A stretch of 10,288 nt of DNA from positions 1-10,288 of the forward strand of contig JASHTT010000565.1 of the NCBI GenBank assembly GCA_030040415.1, read 5' to 3'. This DNA comes from Streptosporangiaceae bacterium (lineage in GTDB: Bacteria; Actinomycetota; Actinomycetes; Streptosporangiales; Streptosporangiaceae). Of this stretch, positions 6,147 to 10,288 are shown in pieces. Position 1 is the first letter of the stretch, and every line of letters begins with the position of its first letter. The position numbers were made by a program, and so were the translations under genes. Under the pieces are notes generated by a model, which saw nothing but the letters and a program-made list of their open reading frames with translations, searched no databases and was not told where the DNA came from.

Positions 6147-7466
6147 TTGCGTATCGTGTCAGCGGTGACGGCTGACATCCTTGCGCTGGCCGACAAGCTG
6201 TGGCGTGGCGAGGCGCCGGCCTCGGACTTCCTCCGGATCGGCCTCGCTGGCGAGCTCGCGGAGATCTGCGATGGCGTGGCGTTCGTGCCGGCCTTCGCCA
6301 ACGTGACGGCCATCCGGACGCAGGACGGCCTGGTGCTGATCGACACCGGCAGCCCGTTGGCGGCGGCCGGGGTGCACGAGCGGATTCGCCAGTGGAGCCC
6401 CGACCGGCTGAACACTGCCGTCTACTCGCACGGCCACATCGACCACGTGTTTGGCGTTCCTGTCTGGGAGGCCGAGGCGACGGACCGGGGCTGGCCCGCG
6501 CCGGTGGTGCTCGCGCACGAGGCGGTGCCGCGGCGGTTCGACAGGTACCTGCAGACCATCGGCTACAACGAGATCATCAACCAGCGTCAATTTGGCGCTC
6601 CGGGACTGCGCTGGCCCACCGGCTATCGGTACCCGGACCGTACCTACCAGGCCGAGCTCGCCGTGGAGGTCGGCGGTGTGCAACTCGCGCTGCGGCATGA
6701 GAAGGGCGAGACCGACGACCACACCGTCAGCTGGCTGGCCGACCGCCGCGTGCTGTGCTGCGGCGACCTGTTCATCTGGGCGTCGCCCAACGCCGGGAAC
6801 CCGCAGAAGGTGCAGCGTTACCCGGCTGAGTGGGCGGCGGCGCTGCGCAGGATGGTCGCACTGGATGCCGAGGTCCTGCTGCCCGGTCACGGTCTTCCGG
6901 TGATCGGGGCGGACCGAGTTTCAGCGGCCCTGCGCGACACCGCCGAGCTGCTGGAGTCGCTGGTCAGCCAGACGCTCGAGGTGATGAACGGCGGCGGCAG
7001 GCTGGATGACGCGATCGGATCGGTCGCGGTTCCCCGCCATCTTGCCGGGCTGCCCTACCTGCAGCCCGTCTACGACGAGCCGGAGTTCGTGGTGCGGAAC
7101 GTCTGGCGGCTGTACGGCGGATGGTGGGACGGAAACCCGGCCACGCTCAAGCCTGCCAGGGAGCGAGCACTGGCGGCCGAGATTGCCTCGCTGGCTGGCG
7201 GCCCGCAGGCGCTGGCGGCGCGCGCCACCGAACTGGCCGAGGCGGGTCTCCGCGCGACTGACCCGCCGGGCGGGGAGGAAGAATTGCGAGTAGCCGGGCA
7301 CCTGGCGGAACTGGCCTGGCTGGCCGCGCCGGGGGACCGGCAGGTCGCGCAGGCCAGGCAGCGGGTCTTTGCGATCCGCGCGGAGCGGGCCACCTCGACC
7401 ATGGCCACCGGCATTTTCCGGTGGGCGGCCGAGCAGTCACAGCAGCAGCGTGAGGAGCGGTTATGA
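6147..7466 (+). CDS. MBL-fold hydrolase with alkyl-sulfatase-type dimerisation region
   Basis: A 439-residue protein if started at TTG 6147; in-frame GTGs at 6156 and 6165 are alternatives. The metallo-beta-lactamase core carries HGHIDH (95-100), a possible ligand His192 in GETDDHTVSW, the GDLF aspartate (Asp207) and PGHG with His248, so a dinuclear zinc centre is likely intact. The second half, notably YDEPEFVVRNVWRLYGGWWDGNP (309-331, shown here by its key residues YDEPEF and GGWWDGNP) and the final STMATGIFRWAA, resembles the dimerisation region of SdsA1/YjcS-type alkyl sulfatases. No signal peptide is evident, so it is probably cytoplasmic. It is divergent from ligK and coupled by an ATGA overlap to the zinc-finger gene. 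No clear ribosome site precedes any start; TATCGT at 6152-6157 could be a -10 for a leaderless GTG at 6165. Family is clear; substrate is unknown, and sulfatase activity should not be assumed. Confidence 0.85.
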   Translation: MRIVSAVTADILALADKLWRGEAPASDFLRIGLAGELAEICDGVAFVPAFANVTAIRTQDGLVLIDTGSPLAAAGVHERIRQWSPDRLNTAVYSHGHIDHVFGVPVWEAEATDRGWPAPVVLAHEAVPRRFDRYLQTIGYNEIINQRQFGAPGLRWPTGYRYPDRTYQAELAVEVGGVQLALRHEKGETDDHTVSWLADRRVLCCGDLFIWASPNAGNPQKVQRYPAEWAAALRRMVALDAEVLLPGHGLPVIGADRVSAALRDTAELLESLVSQTLEVMNGGGRLDDAIGSVAVPRHLAGLPYLQPVYDEPEFVVRNVWRLYGGWWDGNPATLKPARERALAAEIASLAGGPQALAARATELAEAGLRATDPPGGEEELRVAGHLAELAWLAAPGDRQVAQARQRVFAIRAERATSTMATGIFRWAAEQSQQQREERL

Positions 7467-7813
7467 CGAACTTGCAGGGGATCGACCCGTCGGTGCCGCC
7501 GAGCGGGACCGGCTGTGTTGAGTGCGAGTCGGTCGGCGGCTGGTGGGTGCACCTGCGCCGGTGCGCTCAGTGCGGGCACATCGGCTGCTGCGATACGTCC
7601 CCCTCACAGCACGCTACAGCGCACGCACGGGCGACCAGCCATCGGATGATAAGGAGCTTCGAGCCCGGCGAGTCCTGGTGGTGGGACTACCAGACGGAGC
7701 AGATGCTGGAGAGCGGTCCGGAACTGGCGCCGCCGGAGAGCCATCCGCTGGACCAGACCGTGCCAGGCCCGGCCGGCCGGGTGCCACCCGACTGGCGCGC
7801 GCACGTGCACTGA
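7463..7813 (+). CDS. Small UBP-type zinc-finger protein
   Basis: A 116-residue protein whose first 60 residues hold the zinc-finger pattern of the UBP (BUZ/PAZ) domain: Cys18 and Cys21 (CVEC), Cys34 and Cys37 (CAQC), the GHIGCC segment with His39 and Cys42/43, then His50, His54 and His60. In eukaryotes this domain binds the ubiquitin C-terminus. Bacterial copies are found in actinobacteria and other groups, and their role is mostly unknown. The tail (about 61-116) is Pro- and Trp-rich, with a WWWDYQTEQ segment. The ATG overlaps the stop of the upstream MBL-fold gene (ATGA), and GAGGAG lies five bases before it, so the pair is almost surely co-translated. It ends 33 bases from the convergent transporter gene. 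Domain call is confident; function is not. Confidence 0.85.
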   Translation: MTNLQGIDPSVPPSGTGCVECESVGGWWVHLRRCAQCGHIGCCDTSPSQHATAHARATSHRMIRSFEPGESWWWDYQTEQMLESGPELAPPESHPLDQTVPGPAGRVPPDWRAHVH

Positions 7814-7824
7814 CCGACCTTCTT

Positions 7825-7853
7825 CACCGCAGCCCGCGGCGGCTGCCTAGGTG
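7825..7853. terminator. GC-rich hairpin between convergent genes (possible bidirectional terminator)
   Basis: GCAGCC (7829-7834) pairs with GGCTGC (7841-7846) around a six-base loop. CACC (7825-7828) pairs with GGTG (7850-7853) outside it, leaving a three-base bulge at 7847-7849 that is the stop codon of the transporter gene on the other strand. It lies exactly between two convergent genes. There is no T tract, as is common for hairpins in high-GC actinobacteria, so termination is inferred from position and pairing only. Confidence 0.4.
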
Positions 7854-9334
7854 GTCCGGCTGGCGCGTGCTTGCGCAGGCTGGCGCGGCAGGAAGACGCT
7901 GATGGCCAGGCCGATCAGCGTGATCACCAGCATCACGACCAGCGCGGCGGCGAACGGCCCAGCGCCCGGCAGCTTCGCGGCTACCAGCACCGACCCGACA
8001 AGCGCGGTGCCGAACGACGAGCCCAGGTTGGAGACGCTGCGCGACAGGCCGGAGATGTCTCCCTGGTCGGATTCCGGGAAGCTGGACTGCACGACGTTCA
8101 CCGACGACGTCAGCATGACGCCGACACCGGCTCCGAATAGCAGCTGCCCGGGTATCCAGCTGAACACGCCGGTAGCCGCCTTGACCACTGCCAGCAGGAG
8201 GGCGACGCCGAGGACGGTCAGGGCGAAGCCGGCGATGATCAGCCAGCGCTGGGTGTGCCGCCTGGCGAAGCGGTCGGCGCCGGCCGAAGCGGCCAGCATC
8301 CCGATCGTCGCCGGAGTCAGCTGGAGGCCGGTCTCGACCGCGCTGTAGTGCTTGATCTCCTGCAGGTACACCGAGATAACGAAGAACGACCCCTGCATGA
8401 CCAGCCACTGGATGCCCTGGGTGCCAAGCCCCAGGTTCGCGGTCCGGTTGCGGAACAGCCTGAGGCCGAGCAGCACGTCCTTGCCGCGCCGCTCAGCTGA
8501 CCTGATGTGCAGGAAGAACCAGAGCAGGAACAGCCCGCCGATGGCGACGAGCACCCAGACCACCGAGACGCTGCCCTTGGGGATGATCACCGTGCCGCCG
8601 ATGGAGAAGTCCTTTCTCGAGGCGGCGAAGCCGTAGGTCCTCGATTGCAAGATCCCGAGAACGACGAACAGCAGCCCGGCGGCCGACAGGACTGCCCCGG
8701 TGAGGTCGAACCTGGGCGTCCGGCCCTGCCTGGCCGGCTCGACAATCGCCCGGGAGCGCAGGATTATCCACGCGACCACCAGGACCTGCAGCCCGAACGA
8801 GGCTCGCCAGCTGATCACGCTGGTGATGGTTCCGCCGATCAGCGGGCCCGCCGCAGCCCCGAGACCGCCGGCACCGCTGACCACGCCGAAGTACCTGGCC
8901 CGCGACCGCACGTCGGGACAGACCACGGTGATCAGGATGTAGATCGGCGGGATCATCAGCGCCGACCCGATGCCCTCGAGCAGCGAGTATCCGATGATCA
9001 GCAACACGATGCCCGGCGCGGCCAGCGCCAGCAGCGCACCCAGGCCGTAGACGCCCAGCCCCCACACGAAGCAGCGCTTACGCCCCCAGATGTCGGTCAG
9101 CTTGCTGCCCGGGATCATCAGCGAGGCCATCGTGAGCGTGAACAGCGTGATCGCGGTCTGTACCCCGATGACTGTCGTGCCGAGGTCCTTGGCGATGGCG
9201 CTGATGGCCACGTTCATGTTCGTGGCCGCGTAGCTGGCGATGAACTGGGCCAGTGCCAGCGGCACGATCATGCCGCGAGCCGCATCGGGGCCGGGCGAGC
9301 GCGTCGCCGTCCCGGCGACAGCGCCGCGGTCCAT
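7847..9334 (-). CDS. DHA2-type MFS transporter, 14 TM segments (EmrB/QacA-like)
   Basis: A 495-residue membrane protein with 14 readable hydrophobic segments, typical of the drug:H+ antiporter-2 branch of the major facilitator superfamily. Motif A is GSKLTDIWGRKR at about 76-87, in the loop after TM2. The antiporter motif C is GLGAAAGPLIGG at about 157-168 in TM5, followed by WRASFGLQV. A loop of about 30 residues follows TM7 and contains SRKDFSIGGTVIIPKG. The start is uncertain: ATG at 9334 is given, but ATG at 9370 (507 residues) or TTG at 9403 (518 residues) would only lengthen the cytoplasmic N-terminus, and none has a clear ribosome site. It lies downstream of the HAD gene on the same strand. 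DHA2 members usually export drugs or metabolites. Uptake of protocatechuate normally uses the different 12-TM AAHS family, so I do not assign it to the lig pathway. Confidence 0.88.
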   Translation of the reverse strand: MDRGAVAGTATRSPGPDAARGMIVPLALAQFIASYAATNMNVAISAIAKDLGTTVIGVQTAITLFTLTMASLMIPGSKLTDIWGRKRCFVWGLGVYGLGALLALAAPGIVLLIIGYSLLEGIGSALMIPPIYILITVVCPDVRSRARYFGVVSGAGGLGAAAGPLIGGTITSVISWRASFGLQVLVVAWIILRSRAIVEPARQGRTPRFDLTGAVLSAAGLLFVVLGILQSRTYGFAASRKDFSIGGTVIIPKGSVSVVWVLVAIGGLFLLWFFLHIRSAERRGKDVLLGLRLFRNRTANLGLGTQGIQWLVMQGSFFVISVYLQEIKHYSAVETGLQLTPATIGMLAASAGADRFARRHTQRWLIIAGFALTVLGVALLLAVVKAATGVFSWIPGQLLFGAGVGVMLTSSVNVVQSSFPESDQGDISGLSRSVSNLGSSFGTALVGSVLVAAKLPGAGPFAAALVVMLVITLIGLAISVFLPRQPAQARASRTT

Positions 9335-9432
9335 GCCCCGAGCCTGTCCGTCCGGCCAGGTGCAGGTCATCACTCGGCGTGGGTGATAGGCCGGTCGCGG
9401 CAAGTCCCGGGCGCACCTTCACCCGGCCAGGA

Positions 9433-10206
9433 TTACGCTGTTTGCCACGATTCGATCAGAGGCCGCAGTTCGCTAAGGCGGCCGATGACGGCGTCCGGCA
9501 CGGCCGAGTCAAACGCCGGGACCGCGCTGTGCGGGATCAGTACGGCCCGCATGCCGAAGAGCTGAGCGCCGTGCACGTCATCGTAAGGACGGTCACCGAC
9601 GAACACGCACCGGCCGGGATCGGTGACGCCAACCGAGGCCATAGCGGCAGCGAACGCCGCCGGGTGCGGCTTGGTCCAGTCGAGCTCGCTGCTGTAGACG
9701 GCTCCGTCGAACAGCTCCAGCACGCCGTCCCGGCGGAACACCTCGTCGTGCCAGCTGCGCGGCCACATCGTGTTCGACAGCACCCCGGTCCTGATCCCGC
9801 GCCCGCGGAGCCAGCGAAGCAGGCCAGCCGCTTCGGGGTCGGTGAGAGTGTGCGGCTGCCAGGCCTTGACGTAGCCGGCCAGGAGGTCCGCGGTCGGTGC
9901 CAGGCCCGCCCGCTCGAACAGCATGCTCATCGTCGCGCTGCGGTGCTCGGCCTCGCAGGCGCGCCACAGTGCGAGCTCGGCGGAGTGCAACGCGGCGGCG
10001 TGCGAGGTCGCCTCGTCCGGGGGAAAGTGGTGCTCGCAGACGGCACTCCACAAGCGCTCGATGTTGATCGAGTGCCAGGGGGTGAGCGTGCCGCCCCAGT
10101 CGAAGATCACCGCCTCCACCCGAGCGGGTCCGGCGGCCGCCGCTGCCCGGGCAGCCGCCTCGGGGGTCACGCGGGTCGAGTCGAGAGACGATCTGATCTG
10201 GGTCAC
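9433..10206 (-). CDS. HAD-superfamily hydrolase with DWGGT motif I
   Basis: A 257-residue haloacid-dehalogenase-like protein. Motif I is VIFDWGGTLT with the nucleophile Asp36, but the second catalytic aspartate (DxD) is Gly38. Motif II is GVLSNTMW with the serine, motif III is the lysine of TKPHPAAF, and motif IV is VFVGDRPYDDVHGA with its acidic residues. An alpha-helical cap lies between motifs I and II, as in subclass I. The order and spacing fit a phosphatase-like HAD. The missing second Asp recalls phosphonoacetaldehyde hydrolase (DxAGT), but I see no clear cap lysine to support that activity. About 30 Ala-rich residues precede the domain. The GTG start at 10206 is supported by a TAGGAT box eight bases upstream, suggesting a leaderless transcript. 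The substrate is unknown. It is followed by the MFS gene on the same strand after 30-98 bases, depending on the transporter start. Confidence 0.85.
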   Translation of the reverse strand: MTQIRSSLDSTRVTPEAAARAAAAAGPARVEAVIFDWGGTLTPWHSINIERLWSAVCEHHFPPDEATSHAAALHSAELALWRACEAEHRSATMSMLFERAGLAPTADLLAGYVKAWQPHTLTDPEAAGLLRWLRGRGIRTGVLSNTMWPRSWHDEVFRRDGVLELFDGAVYSSELDWTKPHPAAFAAAMASVGVTDPGRCVFVGDRPYDDVHGAQLFGMRAVLIPHSAVPAFDSAVPDAVIGRLSELRPLIESWQTA

Positions 10207-10214
10207 TGCGTCAG

Positions 10215-10220
10215 ATCCTA
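10215..10220 (-). promoter_or_regulatory. Candidate -10 box for a leaderless HAD-gene transcript
   Basis: TAGGAT on the minus strand fits the actinobacterial TANNNT -10 pattern and ends eight bases before the GTG of the HAD gene, so transcription would begin at or next to the start codon. No convincing -35 box is seen 16-19 bases upstream, and no Shine-Dalgarno sequence precedes the GTG. Both fit leaderless expression. Confidence 0.45.
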
Positions 10221-10288
10221 GCCTCGGCTGGCGGGACGACCTGTGTCAGTGAAACGGGCGTGCGGCGGGCGCTACCCGGAACCGGTGA

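Noticed and set aside
6147..7466. Calling the MBL-fold gene an alkyl sulfatase outright
   Set aside because: The fold and dimerisation region match, but I could not verify substrate residues, and there is no export signal as in secreted SdsA1-type enzymes.
7463..7813. Eukaryotic contamination suggested by the UBP zinc finger
   Set aside because: The gene is coupled to a bacterial MBL gene by an ATGA overlap, has a Shine-Dalgarno sequence, and UBP fingers are known in bacteria.
7847..9334. Calling the MFS protein a protocatechuate transporter
   Set aside because: It has 14 TM segments and motif C of DHA2 antiporters, unlike the 12-TM aromatic acid symporters, and it is not in the lig operon.
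9389..9428. GGCCGG and CCGGCC pair between the HAD and MFS genes
   Set aside because: Only six pairs with a 28-base loop, no extension and no T tract; expected by chance in DNA this GC-rich.
8507..9565. A 352-residue plus-strand open frame
   Set aside because: It is antisense to the transmembrane MFS gene and reads as Arg/Gln/Asp-rich low-complexity sequence.
9253..10221. A 322-residue plus-strand open frame
   Set aside because: It covers the HAD gene in antisense and has no domain features.
10243..10288. Possible plus-strand start (GTG at 10243) at the right edge
   Set aside because: About 15 codons stay open to the window edge, but there is no clear ribosome site and too little sequence to support a gene.

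Overview
The base composition (high G+C), GTG/TTG starts, tight ATGA gene junctions and a leaderless-looking start at one gene suggest a high-GC actinobacterium. This is inference: no rRNA or other taxonomic marker lies in the window.

Region 1 (about 91-6024, minus strand) is a seven-gene operon encoding what appears to be the complete protocatechuate 4,5-cleavage (meta) pathway. Transcription order is ligK - ligU - ligJ - ligI - ligA - ligB - ligC. LigAB opens protocatechuate to 4-carboxy-2-hydroxymuconate-6-semialdehyde. LigC oxidises this to 2-pyrone-4,6-dicarboxylate (PDC). LigI hydrolyses PDC to 4-oxalomesaconate, LigU tautomerises it, and LigJ hydrates it to 4-carboxy-4-hydroxy-2-oxoadipate. 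LigK cleaves that to pyruvate and oxaloacetate. The gene order is nearly the reverse of the reaction order, and almost all junctions overlap or are separated by only a few bases. A truncated ORF at the left edge (1-80) may be an eighth gene, possibly a VOC-fold protein.

Region 2 (6025-6146) is a divergent control region of about 120 bp. It has a TTGACA box and an imperfect direct repeat that could be an operator. No regulator gene is in the window.

Region 3 (6147-7813, plus strand) is a coupled pair: a metallo-beta-lactamase-fold protein with an alkyl-sulfatase-type dimerisation region, and a small UBP-type zinc-finger protein. Their link to the lig operon is only positional.

Region 4 (7814-10206, minus strand) holds a 14-TM DHA2-type MFS transporter, convergent with region 3 across a GC-rich hairpin. 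Upstream of it is a HAD-superfamily hydrolase with an unusual DWGGT motif I and a likely leaderless start. The last 80 bases hold only the putative promoter of that gene. No stretch over 300 bases lacks a gene. I saw no tRNA, rRNA, CRISPR array, IS element or attachment site.
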